DNA of 64,000 bases from Omphiscola glabra (GCA_964017045.1 OZ024808.1:9541784-9605783); one strand, 5' to 3'. Shown: positions 11,509 through 22,551, numbered from the stretch's first letter. Notes: generated from the sequence alone by a model not told the origin. A program made the numbers and translations.

Positions 11509-12200
11509 GCGCTGTTACTCACCGTGTCTCTTGAGACATGTCAGCTGTTCCTCAGCGTGTCTCTTGAGACATGTCAGCTGTTCCTCAGCATGTCTCTTGA
11601 GACATACGGTGAAAGATCTTTCTCTTACTGTGCCCCCAAACAATGGAATTCTCTTCCACTACACATCAGAAATATATCAACCATCACAGCCTTCAAAACT
11701 GCACTCAAAACACACCTCTTTAAACTTTACTATCCTGACTGATTCCCCCATCTGAAAGTTAAACGATGCTGCGGAGTGCCGTCCATAGCTTCACATGTAA
11801 ATTGATATGGAATGGTTGGTTTTTAATTTATATTTTTTAAGTTCATTTTAATTAGCATGTACAGCGTGGTGAGCCCAGCCCTAGGCTGGGTTACCACGCT
11901 ATAGAAAACTACCCATAATAATAATAATAATAATAATAATAATGTCAGCGTGTGTTTTGAGACACGTAAGCTTGACAGATCGACGCTGTTCCTCGGCGTG
12001 TGTCTTGAGACATGTCAGCTGTTCCTCACCGTGTGTCTTGAGACATGTCAGCTTGACAGATCGGCGCTGTTCCTCCGCGGGTGTCTTGAGACATGTCAGT
12101 TTGACAGATCGACGCTGTTCCTCGGCAGGGAGACAGGTCAGCTTGACAGATCGACGCTGTTCCTCAGCGCGTGTCTTGAGACGTGTCAGCTTGACAGATA
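11509..12200. repeat. TCTTGAGACATGTCAG minisatellite split by a LINE
   Basis: Three 33-bp units (11509-11605) and about six 46-48-bp units (11942-12200) share TCTTGAGACATGTCAGC and CTGTTCCTC. The longer unit adds TTGACAGATCGACG. A LINE tail separates the two halves. Confidence 0.85.
11605..11942 (+). mobile_element. LINE 3' end (ORF2 C-terminus plus tail), copy 1
   Basis: The frame from 11605 to the stop at 11740 ends with APKQWNSLPLHIRN and FKTALKTHLF, the usual C-terminus of CR1/L2-type reverse transcriptase polyproteins. The 3' UTR contains GTGGTGAGCCCAGCCCTAGG and ends in a (TAA)n tail. A closely related tail lies inverted at 41070-41330. This is a 5'-truncated, dead insertion within a minisatellite. 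Confidence 0.85.
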
Positions 12201-12582
12201 CGCTTATCCGGTTTTTTTTTGCGTCGAACTATTAACTTTTCTCATTTCAGATTATCTTTTCTCGCCTATGACAACAGTCAGCCCTGATAATTGATTATGT
12301 TACCACTACAATTATTCTAAGGTGAATCACCCACAAATAGCGATTTACCTAAGCATAGATTCATTTGTATCCGAACATGGAAAAAAATACGTGGCGTAAC
12401 AATGCGCTGTATTGGTTAGCAGGCTGTACCCGGTCTACAAATATTTCCCTTCAGTTTAAAACCCCACGATTTCCTGAAAACAAAATGGTATTAAAGTTGT
12501 TTTGTTTCGAAAATAATTTAGCATGTGCCTTTTTTTTTTAAACATCTTTTTTTTGAAAGCAGATCCACGCTGGCGGCCGCCC

Positions 12583-14071
12583 ATGTTAAGGTTGAGAAAA
12601 CGCTGCGTCTTGAAGAGAGTTCTGTATACTTCCTTGTTGTTCTTCACCGCCACGTTATCGTACAACGCGTTGTCGGTTGCACTAAGGGAGCCCGCCCACC
12701 CCGCTGATCAGACGCGGCATCGCCTTTTGGTGGACCTCGGTGGGAGAATTTCGACAGAGGACAGTGCGTCCACGTGGAGCGTGGGCCAGGACGACGTGGC
12801 CGAGGTACAACGGGAAGTTGTGGAAGCGAATAAAATCCTTTTCAACGAAGAGGACGCCTCGGAGCTCAAAGAAGGTGCTTCTGAGTTCAAAGAAGGCGTC
12901 TCTTATCTCAAACAAGACGCTTCTCAGCTTAAAGTGAGCACTTCTGAGTTCAGAGAAGGCGCTTCTGAGTTCAAAAAGGGCGCTTCTCAGCTCAAAGGAG
13001 ACGCTTCTAAATTCAAAGTAGGCGTCTCTCATCTCAAGCAAGGTGCTTTTCAGCTCAAAGATTTATTCAAACACTTATCTATAGACTTTGGATCAGCTCG
13101 GAGACCTACTGTCACGCCAGGTCCCATGACATTACCCCAGCTAGAAACTGTCACGTTCAGATTAGAAGACAGCGTGACGTTTAACTTCAAAGAAGAGTTG
13201 AAACCAGCCGGAAATTTACCCCAGAATACCGCCGGGAACCCACAAGGGCTGGCTGCCTCGGGTCAAAGTTCAAGACCTTTACGAGCACCCGAGCTACTTA
13301 CAACCACGCAGCAATACAAGCCACCATCAGATAAGGCTGCCAATACATTGTCTAAATTGCCCGAGCCACCACCTGGTAAGGTTCTCACTACAGTGTCTAA
13401 AGTACCCCATCCCCCGCCTGATAATATTCCCCCTACGGTGTCTAAAGTATCCCATCCCCCGCCTGATAATATTCCCCCTACAGTGTCTAAAGTACCCCAT
13501 CCCCCGCCTGATAATATTCCCCCTACAGTGTCTAAAGTACCCCATCCCCCGCCTGATAATATTCCCCCTACAGTGTCTAAAGTCTCCCAGCCCCCGCCTG
13601 ATAAGGTTCCCACTACAGTGTCTAAAATACCCCAGCCCCCACCTGGTAAGGTTCCCACTACAGTGTCTAAAGTACCCCAGCCCCCGCCTGATAAAGTTCC
13701 CAGTATCGTGTCTAAAGTACCCAAAACCTCACATGATAATGTGACTCATTCCGTGTCTAAAGCACCCCAACCTCGTACCAAAAAGTTCATCCCTTCCATG
13801 TCTAAAGTACTTCCTCCCCCTCCACACCCGGTCCAACCTACCCTGTCAACACGCACAGCCCGACATACAAAACATGTTTCCGTCTCATCGAACAACGAAA
13901 AGGGGAATAAGCCCCTCGAGGTCAGCGTGCCCCAGAACACAAACAGACCTCGATGTGACATTATCGATGAACCAATCCCCTGTGATCTCAAAGACACGAC
14001 GGCCTACGATTGGTCGGATCTGAACCTCAGCGCCACGCAAGATCTTTGCCCTAAAAGGCCCGCAACAACAA
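12583..14071 (+). CDS. GT7 exon 1: tail, membrane anchor and long stem
   Basis: 496 codons plus one nt; donor A|GTAAGT at 14072. The N-terminus [19 protein letters not shown] is a basic tail leading into the anchor. Residues ~94-160 repeat a short charged motif ([21 protein letters not shown]). Residues ~246-416 hold about ten 15-residue proline-rich units ([15 protein letters not shown]). The exon ends in the first conserved GT7 segment (DLCPKRP). A possible acceptor CAG at 12560-12562 suggests a 5' untranslated exon upstream. Confidence 0.88.
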
Positions 14072-17000
14072 GTAAGTTTACTCTGTTTTTTTTAAACATT
14101 TTATTTGGAAAAAAGGGAGGGGAGGGGGCTGATTTGTAATGATTTATAGATCGAAAACAGTTCTTGTATTTCAAGAGAAAACGTTTTCCAAGTAAGTTTT
14201 ACAGGAGCGACATCTCACGGACAATATTTCAGAAACAACACACATCCTTAAAAAAACACATTTTATCAACGTTTCGGCGCGGTAAAAGATATGCACACGA
14301 TCCAAACCTTAATGAACTTTATTGCACCCCTGACAAGGAATTATTTGTTAATAATATGATCAGGGTGGCTGATTCCATTGATCTATTTAAAGGTATATTT
14401 GATGGAGTACATGTAGTGACTGGCTTTGATGGAGTAGATGTAGTGACTGGCCTTGATGGAGTACAGGTAGTGGCTGGAATTTATGGAACTATTGGAACAT
14501 ATGTATCGACTAGCCTGAAATAATCCATCGTATGTGATATCGATATGTCAAAGAGGTGGAATTCTACAATACAATTTTATTTTTTTTACTAGTTGGGGCA
14601 GCGCAACCATTTTGCGCGTGTACAATACTTTCCGTGTCACGCTTTGAGCTCTATTTCAAATATCACTGCTAGGAACTTTAATGGACAAGCTCTCACTGCA
14701 TTAAAATTGATCTTATGTTCTTATAGTACATTTTTCGGGGAAAAGGGGTTTGAAAAAAGCCTTGTCCGCCTCTGGGTGGCACTAACCCTACCTACGCCAC
14801 TGGTGTTAAGATAATTAAAATGTTATAAAAAAAAATAAATAAGTATGGCCGACATCAAAAGAAACTTGCTTAGGTACAATAGATCTTTTATTACAGTTAA
14901 GAGAAGAACATGCTTTGATCAATGTAGATAACACAGGGCATAAAGAAAGTAAAGAAGAACGTGCCGATGACATTACATGCTATCGAAATTAATTTGTTAA
15001 TTTTGTTTGTTTGTCAGTTGGAAGATTTACGCCACTTACGAATGCCCACCCCCATCACGAGCTGGTGGCCATGTTTGTCGGCATGCAAGATGGCGGCCAC
15101 TACACGCCTCGGATGTGTACGCCGATTGAAAAGACCGCCATCATCATCCCGTACAGGAACAGATGTCGCCATCTGTACACACTTCTACCCAATCTGATTC
15201 CGATGTTGATGAGACAAAATGTGGACTTTACCATCTTTGTTATTCAACAGGTAAGAAGTAGACAATCGTTGAACGGGTGACCGACATATATTCTTATTAT
15301 TTAAAATTTGTTATTGTTCTGGAAATGAACAGTTTTTTTTTTTTTTTTTTTTTAAATGAACACCATGTTGACTTTTACATGGTAACTGTTTTTTTAATGA
15401 CAATTTGGCTTGATGTTTAATTATATACTTCAGTGGTTCTGAGAATCTAGTCTTTGGACTCTTGCTGTGACATGAGAAATGATCTAAGCTATGGAATGTG
15501 ACAATTCATACTTAAATTTTCCCTTAACTCTGAACGATTAAATAGGTCTATGTCAAAAATGCACAACATTGCGTCACGGTATCATTTCGTCCAGAGGTAC
15601 AGATGATATTATAGTAGGGTCCATTCACTTTTGCGGTTAAATGAGATATAACCCAGATGCAAGGAAATTATTCCTAACTCATTTTCCCATGCACGCCATT
15701 GTGATATATTTAATTGAAGTCAATGGAATGATTTCCGTTAAAAGTAGAGTGCTTAGAGCAGTGGTCGGCAAACTCATTAGTCAAAAGTGCCAAAAATCAT
15801 AAGCAGGACGATTAAATTTTGTTGAGAGCCAAATTTCGTTTTCAACCATGTTTTTTGGAGTCAAAATCGATTTGTGGCCAACCGGCCGAGCCACACTCAG
15901 TTAACTAAAGAGCCGAAGGCGGCTCGCGAGCCGCGATTTGCCGACCACTGGCTTAGATGTTTAGCCTGTGTCGATCTAATTCGAGCAGGGGCATGCAACT
16001 CTTAAAACCCATTTGTTTTCATTACTGACGTCCCCTATTAACTGTGACATTCCCCCCCCCCCCCCAACCACCCTCCAACCACCGTTAATTCAGGACGTTT
16101 GCTTTCATTCTTAGAAGGGTCTACAAGAGGGAGAAGCACTCTCTGGCGATTGAATGTCTAGACTTTCTGTTGTGGAGGGCAATTTCTCCCTCAATATAAA
16201 TATGAAGGTCGACTGTGACCGGCAGACAGAAGGTCGACTGTGATCGGCAGTCAGATGATTGACTGTGCCCGGCAGACAGAAAGTCGGCTGTGACCGGCAG
16301 TCAGACTTACGAGACTTACCAGACTGACAGGACCGTAAAAGACCTACTGGATTGTTATTAATATGTGTACCTTTCTAATATCATAATGTTTCTTTTGCTG
16401 GGCTGTAAGATAATATAATTTTTGTTCGATTTTGTATTTTTATATCGACCTAGTAGTATAATTAAATTGAACATTGTTAATATCACTAGCATTTGTATCA
16501 ATTTTCGTTGTATACCGGTTGTCAGCCGTTTTGCTACGCATAGTTCATTCAACGAGGCCAAATCTTACAAAAAGATAAAATTTGTGATACCATATAACAG
16601 TACGTAACAGTCTGTATAGGCCATTAGATCTACTACTTATCATGACAAGACTCCACCATTGAACACACGCTTGTGCATCCCCAGTCCAGCAAAGGCACGT
16701 TCAACAAAGGGATCCTGTTCAACGCCGGATACCTCGAGGCCCTGAAGCTGGACAACTACGACTGCTTCATCCTGCACGACGTCGACATGATCCCCGTGGA
16801 CGACAGGAACATGTATAGGTGCAACACCAGGGGACCTACTCATTTCTCATCAGCGGTCAACAAATTTAATTACAGGTAGAAAACATGATACTAACTGGGG
16901 CAACTACTAAGATCCCCTTAAAGTGTTAACACTATTGAGGTTTGTCCACCGAGGCTAATCATGGGTGTAAGAAGAAACTATTTCAGACAGTTTTTTTCCT

Positions 17001-20000
17001 CAAGCATCAATCAACTTCGATGCCAATTGCTTTTAATTAAGCAGATGTTCCCAAACTTTTTGAGTAAGGTACCATTGCTGCTCCCAGGTTTTCTCATAGG
17101 GCCCTATTTCAAATTTTAACAAGTGAGCTGCGACAATGCAAAATAGTTTGTTTTTTCGCCACTCTCACTCCGCGACGTCCTTGTCACGAAGCCCTGGCTC
17201 TCAGAGGGTGCCGCGGAGCACAGTTTGGGCACCTGTTTAAAAAGCGTTTGACACTGTAAGGCATTGCCGACGGGACCGTGTTGATCACACAACGGCATAC
17301 GTCCCAAGTTGGGAGAATGTTATTCTACGTGTGGCTTGCAGCCCTTAGCTTTTTACCAGCGTTGTTAATTGTGTAGCAGGCCAAACCCATATTTGGTTTT
17401 TGATATGTGAGATTTTTGTGAACCTGGCAACTTCCAATGTTGAAATCTATCAGTGAGAGTTTTGTGAACCCTGGCAACCTCCAATGTTTAAATCTATCAG
17501 TGAGATTTTTATGAACCCTGGCAACCTCCAATGTTGAAATCTATCAATGAGATTTTTGTTAACCTGTCTGTATTAATGTTCTTTTTGTGTCAAAGCCATC
17601 GTCTGTATTAATGTTCTTTTTGTGTCAAAGCCATCGTCTGTATTAATGTTCTTTTTGTGTCAAAGCCATCGTCTGTATTAATGTTCCTTTTGTGTCAAAG
17701 CCATCGTCTGTATTAATGTTCCTTTTGTGTACAAGTCATTGTCTGTATTTATGTTCTTTTTATGTACAAGTCATTGTCTGCGTTAATGTTCTTTTTTGTG
17801 TACACACCATTGAATTTATTAGTTAGAGTTCTCTTTTGTGCGTGCAAGCCCCTGTTTTCATAACTAATATTGTTTGTGTACACGTCACCGTGTACACTAC
17901 TGACGCCGTCTTCCCGCCAATCTTGTTGACCCCAGGAATCTCTACGACGACCTCTTCGGCGGCGTGGTCGGCTTCACGCGTGACCAGTTCCATGGGATCA
18001 ACGGGGCGTCCAATCTGTACTTCGGCTGGGGCGCCGAGGACGACGATTTGAGAAACAGGTGAGGCGGATGCACTGGTCCTATATTATTATAGGATAGTTC
18101 AGTGTTGATAAACGAATCAGATCAGTGGTTTTAAACCTTCCCAATGCCGCGATCCTTTATACAGCTCCCAACTATAAAATTATTTTCATTGCTACTTTGT
18201 AAATATGTGTTTTACGAGGGTCTCAGGCGACCCCTGTGTAAGGGTCGTTCAACCCCCCAGGGGTCACGACCCACAGGTTGAGAACCACTGTCTTATTATT
18301 AGTGCTAGTATTCCCGTATACAAATTTGGTGATTTGTTTTGGAAGTGTTACAAGGGGTTAATTTTAAAAACAGATGGTTGTCTTCATTTCACTGCTTACA
18401 CCAGGGTCGTCAACAAAAACATGACGCTTTGGAGAAGGACCCCCAGGTACGGCGTGTACGACATGGTCAACCACACCGCTGTTAGTGATATAGGATGGGA
18501 ACCCAATCCAGACAGGTAGGTTGAGGAATTTAATCGAGACAGGTAGGTTGGGGAATTTAATCGAGACAGGTAGGTTGGGAATTTATCTAGATGTATTGGG
18601 GAAAGTATATGGCTCTGTCTGTTCTCACATTTAAAGCTTATGGCTCTGTCTGTCCTCAGATATAAAGTATATGGCTCTGTCTGTCCTCAGATATAAAGTA
18701 CATGGCTCTTTCTGTCCTCAGATTTAAAGTATATGGCTCTGGACGGGCCCGACAGGACATAGACGGGCTCAACTCACTGACCTACAAATTGACCGGGCTG
18801 AGAACCACCGCCCTCTACACGTGGCTAGGGATAAGTTTTGACAGAAAAGTCGTTTTATCGGTGAGAACCGTTGTCCAATCACCCGACTTCAACCACTTCG
18901 GTGATGTATGCATGAGATAACATCTTAAGGACCACTGAATTTCATAAAAAGCCAATGAACATTAATACTTTTGGAAAATGCGTCTGCTATAATATGAGAA
19001 CCACTGTAACCGACACACACTGAAGGAACCGTCGATCCAAATGCCTTATTACAGCATTGTTCGTGTTCGAATGTCTGTCTATGCCGCCACCGTATTCAAC
19101 TTAAATCCACCCGTTTTAAGGATTCGCCTAAATATAACCGCACTCTTTAACGGCTTTTTTTGGTGACTTTACCAGTGAGAATATTCGGAAAGAATGAAAA
19201 TTATAATAATAATAATAATAATACTAATACTAAAAATAATAATAATAATAATTTCATAGAGGTTAAACTTTTCATGATATAATATAAGAGAAAATAACCA
19301 ATTGATCAAATACCTTACAGATTAATTAACTTATTGATGAATGACCTACATATTAATTAACCTATAGATGAATGACCTACAGATCAAATAAGCTACGGTT
19401 CAAATAAGCTACAGATTAAATAAGCTACAGATTAATTAAGCTACAGATTAAATAAGCTACAGATCAAATAAGCTACAGATCAGATAAGCTACTGATCAAA
19501 TAAGCTACTGATCAAATGAGCTACAGATCAAATGAGCTACAGATTAAATAATCTAGCGATCAAATATGCTACAGATCAAATAAGCTACTGATCAAATAAG
19601 CTAAAGATCAAATAAGCTACCATCAAATAAGCTAAAGATCAAATAACATAACCTAAGGACCAACATATTTTTCATTCTTCTTTAGCTTAATGCGATGCTT
19701 AACAAGTCGCTTAATGCGATGCTTATTCAGGTGAATATTAAAAAGAGTCATAGTAGATGTAGATGTTCGGCCGAAAAAGTGGAACACGACCGAATCCTAA
19801 CACCGATGTATAAATAGAATAAATATTTCGGTGACGATTGAAATATATAGCGGGTGTAAATGCGGTTGTAGCTTTGACACAGAAATTATTGATGTAGGTA
19901 TAGAGCAGATAGATAGATAAATAGATAGATAGATGATAGAAAGATTGGTAGATAGATTGATAGATTAATAGATAGATAGATTAGATATATAGATAAATAG

Positions 20001-20033
20001 ATAGATAGAATAGATAGATAGATATATAGATAA

Positions 20034-20067
<34 letters not shown>

Positions 20068-20089
20068 CGATAGATAGATAGATAGATAC

Positions 20090-20122
<33 letters not shown>

Positions 20123-20391
20123 GAGATGGACGGACGGACGGACAGACAGACAGACAGATAAATAGATAGATAGATAGACAGACAGATAGACGGACAGACA
20201 GACTGACACATCCTATACATCAATGTAGTTAGAGATGTATACAAAAAAATTGCACATTGCATTAGACATACACTATACCCACACACTTTTGTTGTCTTCA
20301 CCCCCATCTTCAGACGGTACCCAAGCAACTGCGAATGGGACGACAGTTCAACGAGAGCTACCTATACTCCAAGTTCAACATCGTCTACTGA
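12583..20391 (+). CDS. beta-1,4-galactosyltransferase-family enzyme (GT7), seven exons
   Basis: Predicted type II Golgi enzyme of about 787 residues transferring Gal, GalNAc or GlcNAc from the UDP-sugar to GlcNAc. Exons: 12583-14071, 15018-15250, 16685-16875, 17936-18058, 18405-18515, 18722-18860 and 20314-20391; all boundaries are GT/AG and phases match throughout. Features: basic N-terminus and membrane anchor (residues ~13-32), repeat-rich stem (~94-160 and ~246-416), CPKRP cysteine, IPYRNR (~540-545), HDVDMIP metal site (D606, D608), [13 protein letters not shown] (~668-675), metal-binding MVNH (M699, H702), then EPNPDR. The residue matching bovine B4GALT1 Tyr289 is Leu644, so the donor may not be galactose. 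Human B4GALT1 is about 400 residues; the extra length is all stem. The ATG at 12583 is chosen over the in-frame one at 12523, which lies in a likely intron tract. Confidence 0.92.
14396..14480. repeat. 27-bp repeat in GT7 intron 1
   Basis: Three to four units of GATGGAGTACATGTAGTGAC. The 119-codon ORF over it (14164-14523) has no recognisable domain and sits wholly inside the intron. Confidence 0.7.
15018..15250 (+). CDS. GT7 exon 2
   Basis: Acceptor TTTGTTTGTCAG, donor CAG|GTAAGA. It encodes [17 protein letters not shown], the UDP-binding IPYRNR and the FTIFVIQQ strand. It enters after a split codon and leaves in phase 0. Confidence 0.9.
15759..15950 (+). mobile_element. hAT element with CAGTGGTCGGCAAAC terminus
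   Basis: 192 bp bounded by CAGTGGTCGGCAAAC and GATTTGCCGACCACTG, flanked by 8-bp duplications GCTTAGAG/GCTTAGAT (15751-15758 and 15951-15958). Non-autonomous and located in GT7 intron 2. Confidence 0.88.
16205..16310. repeat. 27-bp repeat, four units, GT7 intron 2
   Basis: Units of GGTCGACTGTGACCGGCAG with small changes. Confidence 0.8.
16685..16875 (+). CDS. GT7 exon 3 (DVD metal-binding motif)
   Basis: Encodes [17 protein letters not shown], then the YDC...DVDMIP block and MYRC. The two cysteines match a conserved disulfide of B4GALTs. It ends two nt into a codon before GTAGAA. Confidence 0.9.
17405..17562. repeat. about 50-bp repeat, three units, GT7 intron 3
   Basis: Units contain TGAACCCTGGCAACCTCCAA and GAAATCTATCAGTGAG. 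Confidence 0.8.
17564..17830. repeat. 35-bp repeat, about seven units, GT7 intron 3
   Basis: Units contain GTCTGTATTAATGTTCTTTT and GTGTCAAAGCCATC. They degenerate toward the exon 4 acceptor about 100 bp further on. Confidence 0.85.
17936..18058 (+). CDS. GT7 exon 4 (catalytic GWGAEDDD)
   Basis: 123 nt, phase kept on both sides. It encodes [12 protein letters not shown], then [12 protein letters not shown], the most conserved GT7 motif. The donor reads AACAG|GTGAGG. Confidence 0.9.
18123..18290 (-). mobile_element. SPIN-like hAT element, copy 3, GT7 intron 4
   Basis: Bounded by CAGTGGTTTTAAACCTTCC and AGGTTGAGAACCACTG with a GGCGACCCCTGTGTAAGGGT interior. I could not find a convincing target duplication, so it may be older or its edges altered. 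Confidence 0.78.
18405..18515 (+). CDS. GT7 exon 5
   Basis: Encodes the stretch with YDMVNH (metal-coordinating Met and His) and EPNPDR. Donor GACAG|GTAGG. Two further copies of this donor follow in tandem at 18538 and 18564. Confidence 0.88.
18511..18590 (+). repeat. tandem copies of the exon 5 splice donor
   Basis: GACAGGTAGGTTG occurs at 18511, 18538 and 18564 with a shared GGAATTTAATCGA spacer (26-27 bp period). The first is the real exon 5 end; the others are intronic duplicates carrying a potential donor. Confidence 0.82.
18625..18721 (+). repeat. tandem copies of the exon 6 splice acceptor
   Basis: A 31-bp unit containing GGCTCTGTCTGTCCTCAG and then the first exon 6 bases (ATATAAAGTATAT) is repeated. 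CTCAG ends at 18659, 18690 and 18721, with a degenerate CTCAC at 18628. The final copy is the acceptor used in the gene model. Confidence 0.85.
18722..18860 (+). CDS. GT7 exon 6
   Basis: 139 nt, the same length as its decayed counterpart at 27821-27959. Encodes [19 protein letters not shown], the GT7 DGLNSL motif. Three CTCAG acceptors lie in tandem just before it; the last (18717-18721) keeps the frame. Confidence 0.88.
19203..19655. repeat. (AAT)n followed by a 16-bp AAGCTACAGATCAAAT array
   Basis: AAT triplets at 19203-19252, then about 20 units of AAGCTACAGATCAAAT and variants up to 19655, in GT7 intron 6. Confidence 0.85.
19905..20212. repeat. (GATA)n/(GACA)n/(GACG)n microsatellite
   Basis: About 300 bp of tetranucleotide repeat in GT7 intron 6, ending about 100 bp before the exon 7 acceptor. 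Long I/Y/L/S ORFs over it are repeat artefacts. Confidence 0.95.
20314..20391 (+). CDS. GT7 exon 7 (C-terminus)
   Basis: 78 nt including TGA, encoding [18 protein letters not shown] and a short tail. The exon is confirmed by the equal-length homologue at 29768-29845 (TVPKNLRMGESYHDSFLI). Confidence 0.85.
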   Translation, partial: TVPKQLRMGRQFNESYLYSKFNIVY

Positions 20392-20989
20392 ACGACCCCA
20401 CACATAACCTCTGATACTAATGAGTGTACAAAAAAAAGAGTGTGGTGTGTGTGTATGTGTGTGAGAGGGGGGTGGAGGTGGTGCGGGTGACTGTTCAAAG
20501 AGCACCTCTATATCTGGAGAAAATATTTGGCATTTGAGAAATATCGAACAACAATTTTTTGTTTAACAACCGTCAACAGGAGTATCCCCCCCCCACTCTA
20601 CCACCCCCTTCAGCAAACCCGTTATCCTAGGGGACTGACTGCCCGATGCATAAAAAAAACATCACTGTGTCATTGAAGAGTGCGGTCGTCCACCATCTCC
20701 CATTGCTTCCACTTAAGCCAAGTAGCAAGACTTTTATTAGATCTACCCTTAAAAACAACCACCCTGTTTGATTTTTAAAAAAAATAATTTTTGTGTGAAT
20801 TTGTTGAAATTTATTCATGACAATGTTTATGAAGTGTGGTGACGTAATATTTTTTGTGCGTTATTTGTAGAATAAAGACATAATTTTTTGAAAAGCAATA
20901 ATATTACTCAAGATCATATGCTTAACAGAAAATAGATAAAATATGAAGAATAATGCAATGATTTGAAAGAAAAAAAAATCTTTTAACTT
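20392..20989 (+). other. GT7 3' untranslated region with AATAAA at 20871
   Basis: Non-coding sequence after the TGA. A canonical AATAAA at 20871-20876 is the first good polyadenylation signal downstream, followed by T-rich sequence. A poly-C run lies at 20587-20594. Confidence 0.5.
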
Positions 20990-21235
20990 GGTGTACTCAG
21001 GATTTCGTAAACTTGGTGTACACATGCCAAAGTAAACTTGGTGTGCACAGGACATCGTAAACTTTAGTGTACACATGACATCGTAAAATTGGCGTACACA
21101 TGACAATGTAAAATTGGTGTACACATGACATCGTAAAATTGGCGTACACATGACAATGTAAATTTGGTGTACACATGACATCGTAAAATTGGCGTACACA
21201 TGACAATCTAAATTTGGTGTACACATTTGCATGGA
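20990..21235. repeat. 25-bp array (GTGTACACATGACATCGTAAA)
   Basis: About ten units, alternating GGTGTACACATGACATCGTA and GGCGTACACATGACAATGTA, so a 50-bp two-unit order is visible. Confidence 0.85.
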
Positions 21236-21333
21236 CTCAAGCGCTTTCTTTTTTTAAATTAAATTGTCCAACCAACACCGTTTCTACCTGTACGATGAAT
21301 TTCTAAAAAGCAAAATTATATAAAACTCTAAAC

Positions 21334-21534
21334 CAGCAGTTCTCAACCTGTGGGTCGCGATCCCATGGGGGGGGGGGGGGGGGCTCGAACAACCCTTACA
21401 CAGGGGTCGCCTAAGATCATCGGAAAACACATATTTATGAAGTAGCAAGGAAAATAATGTTATGGTCGGAGATCAACCACAACATGAGGAACTGCATGAA
21501 TGTGTCGCGGCATTAGGAGAGTTGAGAACCACTG
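21334..21534 (+). mobile_element. SPIN-like hAT element, copy 4
   Basis: Bounded by CAGCAGTTCTCAACCTGTGG and GAGTTGAGAACCACTG with a perfect 8-bp duplication CTCTAAAC at 21326-21333 and 21535-21542. A poly-G expansion sits inside the left end. Non-coding. Confidence 0.9.
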
Positions 21535-21710
21535 CTCTAAACATTCCTGCGATAAAGCATCGCACAGTATTATTATTTTTTTGTGTGCACTGGTGTTCTT
21601 ATCCTTACTCCTACGAATTTTTTTAACATTGTCACTGCCGTGATAAAAAAAAAGGGGGGGGGGGGGGAAGGGAGCGTTGCATTGAGATGAGCTTTAAGCA
21701 TGGCATTAAA

Positions 21711-22253
21711 TCAATGAATTGTTTCGTTTCGTGGGGAAAATGCTCGTGTGACTGTGCTGTTCCGCGTTTTAAAAAAAAATCTGAAGCTTTTACATATCTT
21801 GTTGCAAATAATCCCTTGCCGCGGCTTGAACGCAGTCTCCTTTATTTTGTCATTGGTATGGCATCTTTCCTTCTGCAAGCGACGATAGATGTATCTTTTC
21901 TGACTGCAGCTCTTGGTGTGGCTAGTGAGACCGATCCTCGAGTGGCAGTCTCTTTTACATGTCCCACACACGAATGCGGTGGAGCAGTGTTTTCTGGCCT
22001 TTCGCTGCGCTCTCTTTACAGCTGCTTCCGCCCTGTAGAGCTCCTCGGCACGTAGTGATCCTACCTTCACGATGCCCCGCCATGTGGATCGATCCTCCGC
22101 CAGGTCCTCCCAATTTAAGATGTTGATGTTGGCCGCCTTCATGTCTCTTTTGCATATGTCTAAGTACCTGAGACGAGGCCGTCCAACTGACATTTTCCCT
22201 GTCGCCAGCTCGCTGTACAGCACGTCATTAGGTATGCGACCCGGTTGCATTCA
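21711..22253 (-). mobile_element. LINE 3' ORF fragment with zinc-knuckle-like tail
   Basis: The - strand ORF carries ELATGKMSVGRPRLRYLD, CKRDMKAANI, NWEDLAEDRSTWR and then CGTCKRDCHSRIGLTSH. This is a pattern I know from the C-terminal part of many non-LTR retrotransposon polyproteins. It lacks the reverse transcriptase core and loses similarity past about 21850. Confidence 0.78.
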
Positions 22254-22551
22254 TTAGTCCCTAAACAAAAGGCCAAGTCCGAAATAATATTATAATCGGT
22301 TGAAGATTGGGGGATTGTCTATTTAGACCATATCCATTTCGAGAACCACTCCAGTGTTTAAACCGTGGATCATGATCAACTTTCCAGGGACGACCCCGGC
22401 TAATTCGAAAACCATTTATAAAAGGGTCACGATCAACTTTCCAGTGACGAATCAACCTAATGCGAGAACAATTCCGATATTTGAAACAGGTCATGATCGA
22501 CTTGCGACGGCCGAACCAACCAATAAGCATGAAGTTGAAATGTTGAATATA

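Noticed and set aside
12523..12582. Upstream in-frame ATG giving 20 extra residues to the GT7 protein
   Set aside because: It reads through a poly-T tract and likely AG acceptor at 12562; the ATG at 12583 gives a typical type II N-terminus.
14164..14523. 119-codon ORF in GT7 intron 1
   Set aside because: No recognised domain, partly a 27-bp repeat, and inside an intron whose splice sites are well supported.
19886..20328. I/Y/L/S-rich ORFs on the - strand
   Set aside because: Translation of a GATA/GACA microsatellite inside a GT7 intron.
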